This document shows positions 1-8,798 of a stretch of DNA of 50,889 bases, one piece after another; position 1 is the first letter of the stretch, and each line of letters begins with the position of its first letter. The translations under genes were made by a program, and so were the position numbers. Source of the DNA: Desulfonauticus sp. (GTDB lineage Bacteria; Desulfobacterota; Desulfovibrionia; Desulfovibrionales; Desulfonatronovibrionaceae). Below the pieces are notes generated by a model. The model made no database searches and was not told the DNA's origin. It was given only the letters and a program-made list of their open reading frames with translations. The stretch is from assembly GCA_030950395.1 (NCBI GenBank), contig JAUZRP010000053.1, forward strand, positions 1 to 50,889, read 5' to 3'.

Positions 1-540
1 TACGCTCAACGCTTGCTCTTACCTCTACCTCTTCGCTCGCTATTCAATTGACAATGAACAATCAAGGGACATCCCTTTTAATACTTTCTCGCCCCTTGTC
101 AAGTCTTTTTTTCTCAATCAACTCTTTTTTCCCAAAAAAAACTACTAACTCCCAAACAGCGAAACAAACAACTTACTCATCTCTAATCTTTTGTCAATAC
201 TTTTTTTCATTATTTCAAAAATTATTATTAAAACCTTATAATTGCTAACAATTGCCTACACACAGATTCTTTCGACATTTTTACACCTTATTCTCGCCGA
301 CATTGTCGAAAACTATGGGCTTTTGCCAACCTTCCAGGATAATTCTCCCCAAAAAAACTAAAGATGAGGCGAAATACTACCAAAACAGGAATTTATTTTT
401 TTTAAGTGTGCAAAATTTGATACAAGAGTTTATCTTACATCTGCTAGCTCTTCAGGGAAATGCTTAATTTACTCTGGCATCTTATTTGCTTTATTTTCAT
501 AACTGTTTACAATGATAAAAAAACAAAAAAGGAGTTAGGT
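1..540. other. Leading intergenic stretch, no gene identified
   Basis: No convincing gene was seen. The open frames here have low-complexity translations and no ribosome binding sites. A short palindrome (AAGGGA-CA-TCCCTT) lies near position 64-77, and a TTCGACA/TGTCGAA inverted repeat lies around 271-310. The first 60 bases resemble other phrase-like intergenic sequence in this window. The promoter of the downstream five-gene unit should lie in this stretch, but no clear -35/-10 pair was found. Confidence 0.5.
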
Positions 541-1185
541 ATGAAAAAATTGTTTATGGCAGGTATTCTTGGAGCAATCTTAGTGTTTGGGGCAAATCTT
601 GTTTTTAGTAAAAACCAGTCAGGTCAAAACGTACAAAACTATGTGCTTAGTTTACCTAAACAGCCTTTATCTCAACAAGAAATTAGAGATTTGATGCACA
701 TGAGAGAAGAAGAAAAGTTAGCTAGAGATGTTTATTTAACTCTTTACCAAAAATGGGGTTTTAGAATTTTTAATAACATTTCCCAAAGTGAAACCTGGCA
801 CATGCAAATGGTAAAATTTCTAATTGATAAATATGGTCTTAACGATCCAGTAAAAAACGACCAAGTAGGAGTATTTACCAGCTCTCAAATGGCAAAGCTG
901 TATAAAGAACTGGTAAAAAGAGGCCTTTCTAACAAAATAGAAGCTCTAAAAGTGGGGGCATTAATTGAAGATTTAGATATATATGATCTAGATGAGGCCA
1001 TAAAAAAAAGTGACAATACAGATATAAACTTTGTCTATTCCAGACTCAGAACAGGCAGTACAAATCACATGCGAGCCTTTATAGGCTGGCTTACAACCTA
1101 TGGCGTAACTTACAAACCACAGTACATATCGCAAGAAGAGTTTAACATTATAATCCAGCAAAAAAGAGGTGGCAAAAGGTGGTAA
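541..1185 (+). CDS. Exported DUF2202 ferritin-like protein
   Basis: A 214-residue protein of the DUF2202 family, which has a ferritin-like four-helix fold. Residues 1-23 form a signal peptide or N-terminal anchor, so the protein should act outside the cytoplasm. Likely metal-ligand motifs are EEEKLARDVY (about 56-65), SETWHM (83-88), EDLDIYDLDE (143-152) and a TNHM segment near 174. The spacing is as expected for a di-iron or similar centre, although binding is not proven. I chose the ATG at 541 because AAGGAG lies just upstream and a signal peptide follows; an in-frame extension back to 460 has no such support. The gene overlaps the next one by 7 bases, so they are probably translated together. 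What it does for the ABC system is unknown; it may handle metal or oxidative stress. Confidence 0.85.
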   Translation: MKKLFMAGILGAILVFGANLVFSKNQSGQNVQNYVLSLPKQPLSQQEIRDLMHMREEEKLARDVYLTLYQKWGFRIFNNISQSETWHMQMVKFLIDKYGLNDPVKNDQVGVFTSSQMAKLYKELVKRGLSNKIEALKVGALIEDLDIYDLDEAIKKSDNTDINFVYSRLRTGSTNHMRAFIGWLTTYGVTYKPQYISQEEFNIIIQQKRGGKRW

Positions 1186-1844
1186 TATTAAAAAATGTTT
1201 ATAAAAGTTATAAAACAGGTGAAGTGGTAACAGAAGTCATTAAAGGCCTTAACCTAGAAATCAAACAGGGAGAGTTTGTGGCCATTATAGGACCCAGTGG
1301 GAGTGGAAAATCTACCATCTTAAATATGATAGGGGGGCTGGACACCCCAAGCAAAGGAGATATCTTTGTCGATAACCAGGACATTGCCAAACTCAGTGAT
1401 GCTGAACTGAGTAAGTTTAGAGCTAAAAAACTCGGATTTATCTTCCAGGATTTTAACCTCATTCCTGTTTTTACCGTAAGAGAAAACATCAAATTTGTGT
1501 TGGACGTTATTAAACATTCTAACGAAGATATAGAGCACCTCCTCCAAGAAATAGGCATACTTGAGCATATCGACAAATTCCCCGATCAACTTAGTGGTGG
1601 CCAAAAACAAAGAGTGGCAGTGGCAAGAGCCTTGGTCGGCAAACCCAAATTAATCCTAGCTGACGAACCCACTGCTAATTTAGATAGTAAATCCGCGCAA
1701 AAAGTTATAGAAATTATGAAAAAAATGCAAAAAGAGTTTAATACGACCTTCATCTTTTCTACTCACGACACAAGACTTACCAGTGAAGTGAGTAGAATAT
1801 TGGAACTTGAGGACGGAAAAATAGTGAGGGATATAAAAAAATGA
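1179..1844 (+). CDS. ABC transporter ATP-binding protein, LolD/MacB type
   Basis: A 221-residue ATPase of the LolD/MacB/FtsE class, which powers mechanotransmission-type ABC systems at the inner membrane. It shows Walker A GPSGSGKST (38-46), the Q-loop in FIFQDFNL, the signature LSGGQ (138-142), Walker B LILADE (158-163) followed by PTANLD, and the H-loop histidine near 196. The start is GTG, overlapping the end of the DUF2202 gene by 7 bases. The stop overlaps the permease start as ATGA. The neighbouring FtsX-type permease, LolA-like carrier and beta-barrel suggest movement of a lipoprotein, lipid or hydrophobic compound across the envelope, not metabolite import. It is probably not the housekeeping LolD, because no LolC/E pair is seen nearby. 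Confidence 0.93.
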   Translation: MVILKNVYKSYKTGEVVTEVIKGLNLEIKQGEFVAIIGPSGSGKSTILNMIGGLDTPSKGDIFVDNQDIAKLSDAELSKFRAKKLGFIFQDFNLIPVFTVRENIKFVLDVIKHSNEDIEHLLQEIGILEHIDKFPDQLSGGQKQRVAVARALVGKPKLILADEPTANLDSKSAQKVIEIMKKMQKEFNTTFIFSTHDTRLTSEVSRILELEDGKIVRDIKK

Positions 1845-3052
1845 AATCATTTAAAATAGCTTACAGAAATCTTTTGAGGATGAAAAGAAGAACGTTCCTT
1901 ACTGCTTCTTTAATAGCAGTAGGAGTAGTTTTTGTTTTATTATTTGTATCCTTTAGTGGAAGTTTTAAAAACTATATGATCTCCCAAATTACAGACAGTA
2001 TGTTGGGACATATTCAAATCCACAAAAAAGGTTACGTTTCTAGTCTAGACAGTTTACCTCTTGATAAAAACCTAAAAGCTAAAATTGTAAAAAAGATAAC
2101 AGAAAAATTACAGTCTATGCCTGAAGTGGTGAGTTTTTCTAAAAGGCTTAAATTTGGAGCTATGATTAGCAATTTTACCACCTCCACCAATGTGCGACTA
2201 AACGGGATTTATCCAAAACAAGAAATGAAGACCCTCCCTCTTTTAAAAAACAGAATAAAAGGGAGAGTTGACCTCAAACCAGGAGAAATTATCATCCCTG
2301 AACTGATCGCCAAAGGTATGAAGCTAAAAATTGGAGATACTGTGGTCTTAGTGGCCACCAATGCCAAAGGTTCTATGAATGCCAAAACTCTAAAAATAGC
2401 AGGTATTGTAGGCATACTTTCAGGACCTGGAGGAAAAGACGGTTATATCCACATCCAAGATGCAAGGGAGCTCTTGCGAGCAGACAAGGGAGAGATAAAC
2501 GAAATTATAATCAGAACCAAAAATATTAGTCAGGTAGATGCAACAACTCTAAAACTAAAAAAATGGATTAAAACCATTGCCAAACCAAAACTAGAAGTGC
2601 ATAGTTGGAAAAAATTAACTCCTTTTATCAACATTGCCAAAATGATCGATCTAATGTCCATATCCATTCAAATTGTACTTATTTCTCTTGTTTTGATCTC
2701 CATTTTAAATGTAATGATCATGAGTGTTTACGAACGCATAAAAGAAATCGGCACTCTAAAAGCCATTGGAACTCCCAAAAGTTTTATTGTCTCTATGTTC
2801 GTCAACGAAGGAATTTTGCTGGCTATTTTAGGAGCTATCATAGGCACAGCTTTAACCTTTGTACTTATTTTGTTGGTAGGAGACGTTAGATTTTCTTTTG
2901 GAAGACAAGATAACCTGCTTCTTACACCACAAATTACTGTCTATGACGTAATGTTTGTCTGGATATTGGTGATCTGTATTTCTATTGTAGCCTCTATTTA
3001 TCCCAGCATAAAAGCAGCTAATTTAAAACCAGTAGAAGCTTTAAGGAGTTAA
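1841..3052 (+). CDS. ABC transporter permease, FtsX/MacB/LolC type
   Basis: A 403-residue inner-membrane permease. One transmembrane helix lies near residues 18-38 and is followed by a large periplasmic domain (about 45-270). A block of three helices then falls near 275-300, 325-352 and 372-392. This is the four-helix MacB_PCD plus FtsX layout. The stretch MSVYERIKEIGTLKAIG is the conserved cytoplasmic coupling segment of the family, and the C-terminal PSIKAANLKPVEALRS is typical. The gene overlaps the ATPase by 4 bases and is followed after 4 bases by the LolA-like gene. Its substrate cannot be read from the sequence. The absence of a MacA-like adaptor gene argues against a MacAB efflux pump and for a lipoprotein or lipid role. 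Confidence 0.92.
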   Translation: MKSFKIAYRNLLRMKRRTFLTASLIAVGVVFVLLFVSFSGSFKNYMISQITDSMLGHIQIHKKGYVSSLDSLPLDKNLKAKIVKKITEKLQSMPEVVSFSKRLKFGAMISNFTTSTNVRLNGIYPKQEMKTLPLLKNRIKGRVDLKPGEIIIPELIAKGMKLKIGDTVVLVATNAKGSMNAKTLKIAGIVGILSGPGGKDGYIHIQDARELLRADKGEINEIIIRTKNISQVDATTLKLKKWIKTIAKPKLEVHSWKKLTPFINIAKMIDLMSISIQIVLISLVLISILNVMIMSVYERIKEIGTLKAIGTPKSFIVSMFVNEGILLAILGAIIGTALTFVLILLVGDVRFSFGRQDNLLLTPQITVYDVMFVWILVICISIVASIYPSIKAANLKPVEALRS

Positions 3053-3056
3053 AATT

Positions 3057-3776
3057 ATGAAAAAAATATTTTGTATCCCGTTAACTATTTTTATCTTTTA
3101 CTCGCTTGCCTTTGCTAAAGATGATATTTTGAGCAAAATAGATAGAAGATTAAATCCAGAGAGTTTTGAAAGTTATAGAAAGCTTATAAACATAGAACCA
3201 GATGGGACCAAAAAAGAATTTATCTTATACACAATAAAAAAAGGTAAAGACAAAGTAGCTTCTTTGTTTCTTTCTCCCAAAAGTGATCAAGGAAGATCTA
3301 CTCTTCGGCTTGGAGAAAATATGTGGCTTTACATCCCTGGCATCGCCAAACCTCTTAGAATTGCCTCTATGCAAAGCGTAACTGGTGGTGTATTTAACAA
3401 TAGTGACATTATGAGAGTAGATTTTTCTGTAGAATATACAGTTGTCTCTCAAAAAAAAGAAGAAAACTACTTAATTTTAGACTTAAAAGCCAAAAATGAC
3501 AGTGTAGCCTATGAAAAGCTAATAATGAAAGTAAAAAACGACCTACCAGTACAAATACAATGTTATGCGGGTGGGATATTGATTAAAACAATAACCTACT
3601 CTAAAATAAAAGATTTTGGCAATGGAATTGTTCGTCCTGCAATTATGGAAACTACTTCCCCCCTGCAAAAAGGATATAAAAGCGTTATTGTGTTTGCCAG
3701 ACTAAAGCCAAGAAAACTAAAAGATAGTTATTTTACCCTTGATTTTCTGCCCAAACTAGAAGATATTAGAAAGTAA
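3057..3776 (+). CDS. Periplasmic LolA-like protein (outer membrane lipoprotein-sorting family)
   Basis: A 239-residue protein with a signal peptide (about 1-20, ending near LAFAKD). The rest looks like the LolA_like family (Pfam PF17131): a half-open beta-barrel fold carrying hydrophobic cargo. Supporting stretches are FLSPKSDQGRSTLRLGEN, the MWLYIPGIAKPLRIA block and the region ending at TSPLQKGYKSVIVF. It is expected to act in the periplasm, taking cargo from the adjacent ABC permease and passing it to the outer membrane. The start is the ATG 4 bases after the permease stop. It is not the housekeeping LolA: such paralogs usually accompany RND or ABC exporters. The assignment to family is good; the cargo is unknown. 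Confidence 0.82.
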   Translation: MKKIFCIPLTIFIFYSLAFAKDDILSKIDRRLNPESFESYRKLINIEPDGTKKEFILYTIKKGKDKVASLFLSPKSDQGRSTLRLGENMWLYIPGIAKPLRIASMQSVTGGVFNNSDIMRVDFSVEYTVVSQKKEENYLILDLKAKNDSVAYEKLIMKVKNDLPVQIQCYAGGILIKTITYSKIKDFGNGIVRPAIMETTSPLQKGYKSVIVFARLKPRKLKDSYFTLDFLPKLEDIRK

Positions 3777-3830
3777 CCAAAATATCCTCTGTAAAAATTT
3801 TCTTTATGGAAATATAAAAATCAGTAAAAG

Positions 3831-4865
3831 ATGAAAAAAATAATTTTATTTTTAAGTTTTTTAATCTTAATCCAAACTGAATTTGCTTTTGCTCAAAATC
3901 AAGATTACGATTTTAATCTAGATGAATTTGAGAAAAAAAGCTTTGACTGCAGAGGCTACCTTAGTCTTAATCCAAAAATAACTGTAGATAATAAAGAACA
4001 ACGGCTTTATAGCGCTATAAACGAATTGCAAATAGAACCAAGTTATAAAAAAGATTGGATCAATTTAAAAGCCAATTTTTCCTTTTTTGCTATGCTTTAT
4101 TCAAAAGAAGATAATGATTATAAATTTATTATCAACAATTTATATCAAACTTTTGGAGAAGACTTTAGTCTTTCCCTGGGCAAACAATCCTTAAAATGGG
4201 GCAAAGGATATATCTACAATCCTATAGCATTTCTGGATAGAGTAAAAAATCCTTTAGATCCTGAAAGTGTGCGAGAAGGATATTATCTGCTCAAATTACA
4301 GTACATTCAAACGCCTGAGGGAGATATTTTGCAAAATCATTCTTTTACTTTTGTTTATATGCCAAGTAGTTATGATCTTAATAAGGATTTTTACACAAAA
4401 GAGCACTCTTACAATAATGTTGCTTTTAAATATTATGCTCTAATCTTGGATACAGATATAGACCTAATTTACATGCAGGAGGAAAAAGTCAATAAGTATG
4501 GAATTGATCTTTCCAAAAATCTATCAGAAGAGCTCGAAGTACACGGGGAACTTAGTTATTTTAATGAACAAAATGAATATTTAATTGGGTTCAAATATGC
4601 AGCTCCATATGATCTTACCCTCACCACTGAATATTACAAAAAACAAGGAGACAACTTTATCTATAATAAACTCTCCCAAAAAGACGCTTTTGGCATCATT
4701 TATTCTACTGCTTATGTTAGCTATCAAAAAAATTTGGATCAAAATAAATATCAGGTTATTTTTAGCTTTAAGTACGATTTTAAAAATGGATTTGTAGTAG
4801 AATCTATAGCCACTAAAAGTAGTCAGGACAAAAGCCTGGGACTAAAAACTACTTATTATTTTTAG
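3831..4865 (+). CDS. Outer-membrane beta-barrel protein, DUF1302/porin-like
   Basis: A 344-residue protein with a signal peptide (cleavage near AFA-QNQD, about residue 21), alternating hydrophobic strands rich in Tyr and Phe, and a C-terminal phenylalanine (TTYYF), the usual signal for barrel assembly. The segment LGKQSLKWGKGYIYNP (116-131) followed by NPLDPESVREG resembles the conserved entry of DUF1302-type outer-membrane proteins. That family is known to travel with LolA-like DUF1329 proteins and RND exporters. Here it closes an operon with an ABC transporter and a LolA-like carrier, so it may be the outer-membrane end of the same route. No strong ribosome binding site precedes the ATG; the gap to the previous gene is 54 bases. 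Family assignment is tentative. Confidence 0.72.
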   Translation: MKKIILFLSFLILIQTEFAFAQNQDYDFNLDEFEKKSFDCRGYLSLNPKITVDNKEQRLYSAINELQIEPSYKKDWINLKANFSFFAMLYSKEDNDYKFIINNLYQTFGEDFSLSLGKQSLKWGKGYIYNPIAFLDRVKNPLDPESVREGYYLLKLQYIQTPEGDILQNHSFTFVYMPSSYDLNKDFYTKEHSYNNVAFKYYALILDTDIDLIYMQEEKVNKYGIDLSKNLSEELEVHGELSYFNEQNEYLIGFKYAAPYDLTLTTEYYKKQGDNFIYNKLSQKDAFGIIYSTAYVSYQKNLDQNKYQVIFSFKYDFKNGFVVESIATKSSQDKSLGLKTTYYF

Positions 4866-4898
4866 CCGCTGCAGACACTTCTATCCCCAAAATTAGGC

Positions 4899-6272
4899 CT
4901 AAAATTCCATACTTCCTAAACAACGATAAAAACTTAACACGTCTCTCACATTACTTACACCAGTAAGATACATCATCAATCTGTCAAAACCAAGGCCAAA
5001 GCCGGAATGCACTACTGTGCCAAAACGACGCAAATCCAAATACCACCAATAATCTTTTTTATCTAACCCACATTCTTCCATTCTTTTTTCTAAAATTTCC
5101 AGCCTCTCTTCTCTTTGACTGCCTCCAATCAGCTCTCCCACTCCAGGCACCAGAAGGTCCATAGCAGCAACGGTCTTTTGGTCGTCATTTAATCGCATGT
5201 AAAAGGCTTTAATTTCTTTGGGATAATTATAGACAAACACTGGTTTTTGAAAGTGCGCTTCTGTTAGATAGCGTTCGTGCTCAGTTTGCAGATCTCGTCC
5301 ATACTCCACAGGATATTCAAATTTTCTCCCAGATTTTTTTAAAACTTCAAGAGCCTCTTGATAACTAATTTTGGCAAAAGGTTCTTTTAAGGTAAGTTCC
5401 AGGCGTTGGGTTAAATTTTTATCTACAAACCTGACAAAAAGAGACAAGTCTTCTGCACAGTGCTCCAAAACGTAATTCACCAGCCATTTAACCATTTCTT
5501 CAGCCAATTCCATTACGTCATTTAGATCTGCAAAGGCTATTTCTGGCTCCACCATCCAAAATTCTGCAGCATGTCTTGGAGTATCGGATTTTTCAGCCCT
5601 AAAGGTGGGACCAAAAGTATAAACACTTCCCAGGGCACAGGCCATAATCTCTGCTTCCAATTGGCCTGAGACAGTTAGATAGGCTCTTTTTTTAAAAAAA
5701 TCTTTGGAAAAGTCTATTCTTCCCTGGATATTGGAAAGATCCAAGGCAGTGACCGTAAAAGTTTCTCCTGCACCTTCACAATCTGAACCTGTAAGAATGG
5801 GGGTATGGATATAACAAAATCCTTTTTGATGAAAAAATTTGTGAATGCCAAAGGCTAATTCTGAACGAATCCTAGTAATAGCCCCATATTTATTAGTTCT
5901 TGGTCTAAGATGGGCAATGGTTCGCAAAAATTCATCACTATGCCGTTTTTTTTGTAAAGGATACTTATCAGCAGGAGCATCCCCTAAAATCTCCAGTTTT
6001 TCTACCTGAAGCTCCCATTTCTGCTTTTTGCCAGGAGAGGCAACAACATCGCCAAAAATCGCCACAGACGCTCCTGTGGTAAGTCTTGAAAGTTCTTGCC
6101 TGGAAACTTTATCCCAGGATAACACGGCCTGAACATTGCTCAAACAAGAGCCATCATTTATCTCTAAAAAAGAAAACCCCTTGGAATCTCTTCTGGTCCT
6201 AATCCAACCTTTAATAATGACGTCTTTTTTAGGCTCATCTAGCAAAAGCAACTCTTTGACCATCAAACGCAT
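4899..6272 (-). CDS. asnS: Asparagine--tRNA ligase
   Basis: A 457-residue class II aminoacyl-tRNA synthetase that charges tRNA-Asn in the cytoplasm. An N-terminal OB-fold anticodon-binding domain (about 18-95, GWIRTRRDSKGFSFLEIND) precedes the catalytic core. Motif 2 is FRAEKSDTPRH (224-234) and motif 3 is GFGLGFDR (about 424-431). The Asn enzyme, not the Asp one, is indicated by the overall pattern and length: no GAD insertion is present. The ATG at 6272 is supported by GGAGG six bases upstream. The gene converges with the beta-barrel gene, with only 33 bases between stop codons. No clear terminator is visible between them. Confidence 0.96.
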   Translation of the reverse strand: MRLMVKELLLLDEPKKDVIIKGWIRTRRDSKGFSFLEINDGSCLSNVQAVLSWDKVSRQELSRLTTGASVAIFGDVVASPGKKQKWELQVEKLEILGDAPADKYPLQKKRHSDEFLRTIAHLRPRTNKYGAITRIRSELAFGIHKFFHQKGFCYIHTPILTGSDCEGAGETFTVTALDLSNIQGRIDFSKDFFKKRAYLTVSGQLEAEIMACALGSVYTFGPTFRAEKSDTPRHAAEFWMVEPEIAFADLNDVMELAEEMVKWLVNYVLEHCAEDLSLFVRFVDKNLTQRLELTLKEPFAKISYQEALEVLKKSGRKFEYPVEYGRDLQTEHERYLTEAHFQKPVFVYNYPKEIKAFYMRLNDDQKTVAAMDLLVPGVGELIGGSQREERLEILEKRMEECGLDKKDYWWYLDLRRFGTVVHSGFGLGFDRLMMYLTGVSNVRDVLSFYRCLGSMEF

Positions 6273-6479
6273 TCCTTACCTCCCATAAAAGTTAATTGGC
6301 CTTAGTCCTTCGAAAGCGACAAATACAAACCCAACTGCCAAATACCAAATCTCCAAGGGCAAATACTCAAACTGCCCTACTAATATTTCTCCTCTTAATC
6401 ATAGATTACAGTTCACCGGTCACAGCTTACCAACTACGCCCATAGCCCAATCACCAACCACCAATTACTAATTACGAAC
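6273..6479. repeat. Intergenic degenerate repeat sequence between priA and asnS
   Basis: This stretch carries phrase-like, repeated short words. Read on the minus strand, 6475-6438 begins GTAATTAGTAATTG and continues with GTGATTGG-type words and CTATGG. A second copy at 22364-22401 (plus strand) matches it at about 31 of 38 positions. No gene is apparent. The asnS promoter should lie in this region. Confidence 0.5.
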
Positions 6480-8774
6480 CTAAAGCATACTTACTGGATC
6501 TAAATCCAGGACCATCTGGAGCCTAGCCTGTCTATCTTTTAGGGCCAAAGATAGTTGTTTTTTTAGTTGCAGAAAAAAAACTTTTATCTCCTGCCAGCTT
6601 GAGCTTTTTAACAGCACCTGAAATCTCTTCCTGGACTGTAAGTAAGAAATAGCTGCTGGCACAGGGCCCAAAACTTGACCAGAAAAATTTTGCTTTAGCC
6701 TAACACAATCTGCTTTTAGTCTGGCTAAAAACTCATCCTGTTTATGCCAGTTTTTAAAAAAACTTATTCTAATAAGCGCCAAATTGCTAAAAGGTGGATA
6801 AAAGAACAATTTCCTTTTTTGAAGCTCGTACTGATAAAAGCCCTCATAATCACTTTTGAGGACAAATTTCCAAATATCGTGAGACATATTTCTGGTTTGG
6901 ATATACACTAGCCCTTTTTTTTCGCGTCGTCCCACTCGTCCACACAATTGGACCAAAAGCTGAAACATTCTTTCTGTTGCCCGGTAATCAGGAAAATTCA
7001 GACCCAAATCTCCATCCAATACAATTCCCAGCTTTACTTGAGGAAAGTCATGTCCCTTGCCCAGCATTTGTGTGCCTATTAAAATTTGGGCCTTGCCCAA
7101 AGAAAATTCTGTTAAAACGCTCTTTAATCTTTGTTTACTGCCAGCAACGTCTCTATCCAACCGTAAAATGGACGTTTGAGGTAATTTTTCATTTAAAAAT
7201 TCTTCTAATTTTTCCGTGCCTTCTCCATAAAATTTAAAACAAACAGACTGACATTTAGCACAAAGAGGAGGATAATTTAAATTAAATCCACAATAATGAC
7301 AAATTACTTTATTACAAGAAGCATGATAAGTAACACTAACATCACAATGAGGACATTTTAAAACCTCTCCACAGGCTTCACAATATAAAACAGGCACATA
7401 CCCTCTTCTGTTGTGTAAAATAACCACCTGTTCCCCTGCCTCCACTACCTTTACCAGTTCTTGCCACACCCTGGGAGAAAACAGGCCTTCATTTTTTTTT
7501 GTCCGCAGATCTTCTAACACAATTTCTGGCAAAACACTGGGGCCATATCTATTTTTTAACGAGTGAAGCGAAATTTGTTTTTTGGTGCCAGCATAATAGG
7601 TTTTTAGATCCGGCGTAGCAGAGCCAAGCACTAAAGTGGCTCCAGTTTGTCGAGCTAAAAAATAGGCTATTTCCTTGGCCTGATAATAGACACCACTTTC
7701 TTGTTTATAACTCTCTACGTGTTCTTCATCTACTATAATTAAACCAGGATCCAAAAAGGGCAAAAATAGACTAGATCTCGTCCCTATCACCAAACTAACG
7801 TTATTTTTTACTTTGTAAAAAATTTTTTGTTTATCAAGTTCTGCAGATTTACCTGTATAAAGATAAATGTGAGCATAAGAAAAAAATTGCTTTACTCGTT
7901 GAAACATTCCCCAAGCCAAAGCCACTTCTGGCAAAAGGAAGATTGCACTTCTGCCCTGGTCTAAACATTGTTTTATTAAATGAAAATAAATGTGCGTCTT
8001 GCCGCTTCCAGTCACACCATAAATCAAATGAAGACTAAATTCTTTTTTTTCTAAACTTTCCTGGATCTCACAAGCAATCTTTTCTTGCTCAGGGCTTAAA
8101 GTATAGGAGGCAGCCTTTGGTGGTTGTGGAGTTGGGGCAGTTTTAAACTCAATAAACCCCTCTTTTTGTAATTTATCAAGAGTCATGCGAATACCTGAGC
8201 CAAATAAAGATTTTAATTCCATTAAAGAATACTCTTCTTGAGCCAAAAGATTTAATACAGCCTGTTTTTTAGCCCCTCTAGTTTTTAGAGAGGATATACC
8301 TTGTTTTAGAGAAATAAGCAGGTCCTGATGATCAACAAAATCAATTTGTTCTTGTTTCCAGGCTTCTAAAAAGCACAAATATAATTTTTTATCACTTAAG
8401 ACTGCATCTAGATTATGAGGTTTGTGTTTAATCCAGACTTTAGACGGTTTTTTTTTCATCCAAGAAGGCAAGACGTGTCCCAAAACCATAGGAAAAGAGA
8501 CCAAATAACGCTTGCTCATATCCTGTAACAACTGAAAAGAGGTTTTAGATAGTAATTTTTTTTCCAAAGGCAATAAAATCGTTTTATAAGAAAAATCCTG
8601 TTTATCAACAGTGGCTAGGCCGGTTACGAGGCCACAACACTTTCGATTGGAGCTACCCAAAGACACCAACACCCTATCCCCAGGAGAAAAAAAACTTGAA
8701 TCCAGTTCTTTGGGCAATAAATAATCTAGCTCAAGATAAGGAGGGACTAGCAAAGATACTTTTAGAGCGTGCAT
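6480..8774 (-). CDS. priA: Primosomal replication restart helicase PriA
   Basis: A 764-residue superfamily 2 DNA helicase that reloads the replisome at stalled forks. An N-terminal DNA-binding domain (1-110) is followed by a winged-helix linker. The helicase core has Walker A GVTGSGKT (253-260), Walker B DEEH (349-352) and the LVLGSATP block. A zinc-binding insertion (about 465-515) has eight cysteines arranged as CEACG, CPHC, CHYCG and CAKC. The C-terminus (LDLDPVSML) is typical of PriA. The ATG at 8774 has only a weak ribosome binding site, and the gene starts 24 bases after the upstream unknown gene, so the two may be co-transcribed. Confidence 0.96.
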   Translation of the reverse strand: MHALKVSLLVPPYLELDYLLPKELDSSFFSPGDRVLVSLGSSNRKCCGLVTGLATVDKQDFSYKTILLPLEKKLLSKTSFQLLQDMSKRYLVSFPMVLGHVLPSWMKKKPSKVWIKHKPHNLDAVLSDKKLYLCFLEAWKQEQIDFVDHQDLLISLKQGISSLKTRGAKKQAVLNLLAQEEYSLMELKSLFGSGIRMTLDKLQKEGFIEFKTAPTPQPPKAASYTLSPEQEKIACEIQESLEKKEFSLHLIYGVTGSGKTHIYFHLIKQCLDQGRSAIFLLPEVALAWGMFQRVKQFFSYAHIYLYTGKSAELDKQKIFYKVKNNVSLVIGTRSSLFLPFLDPGLIIVDEEHVESYKQESGVYYQAKEIAYFLARQTGATLVLGSATPDLKTYYAGTKKQISLHSLKNRYGPSVLPEIVLEDLRTKKNEGLFSPRVWQELVKVVEAGEQVVILHNRRGYVPVLYCEACGEVLKCPHCDVSVTYHASCNKVICHYCGFNLNYPPLCAKCQSVCFKFYGEGTEKLEEFLNEKLPQTSILRLDRDVAGSKQRLKSVLTEFSLGKAQILIGTQMLGKGHDFPQVKLGIVLDGDLGLNFPDYRATERMFQLLVQLCGRVGRREKKGLVYIQTRNMSHDIWKFVLKSDYEGFYQYELQKRKLFFYPPFSNLALIRISFFKNWHKQDEFLARLKADCVRLKQNFSGQVLGPVPAAISYLQSRKRFQVLLKSSSWQEIKVFFLQLKKQLSLALKDRQARLQMVLDLDPVSML

Positions 8775-8798
8775 AATGCTTTTGATTTAGATAAACGG

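Noticed and set aside
271-310. TTCGACA/TGTCGAA inverted repeat as an operator
   Set aside because: Only 7-bp arms about 26 bases apart, far from the first gene start, with no matching regulator gene nearby.
48-467. Two short open frames at the start of the window
   Set aside because: Low-complexity translations, no ribosome binding sites and no recognisable domains; probably chance frames in AT-rich DNA.
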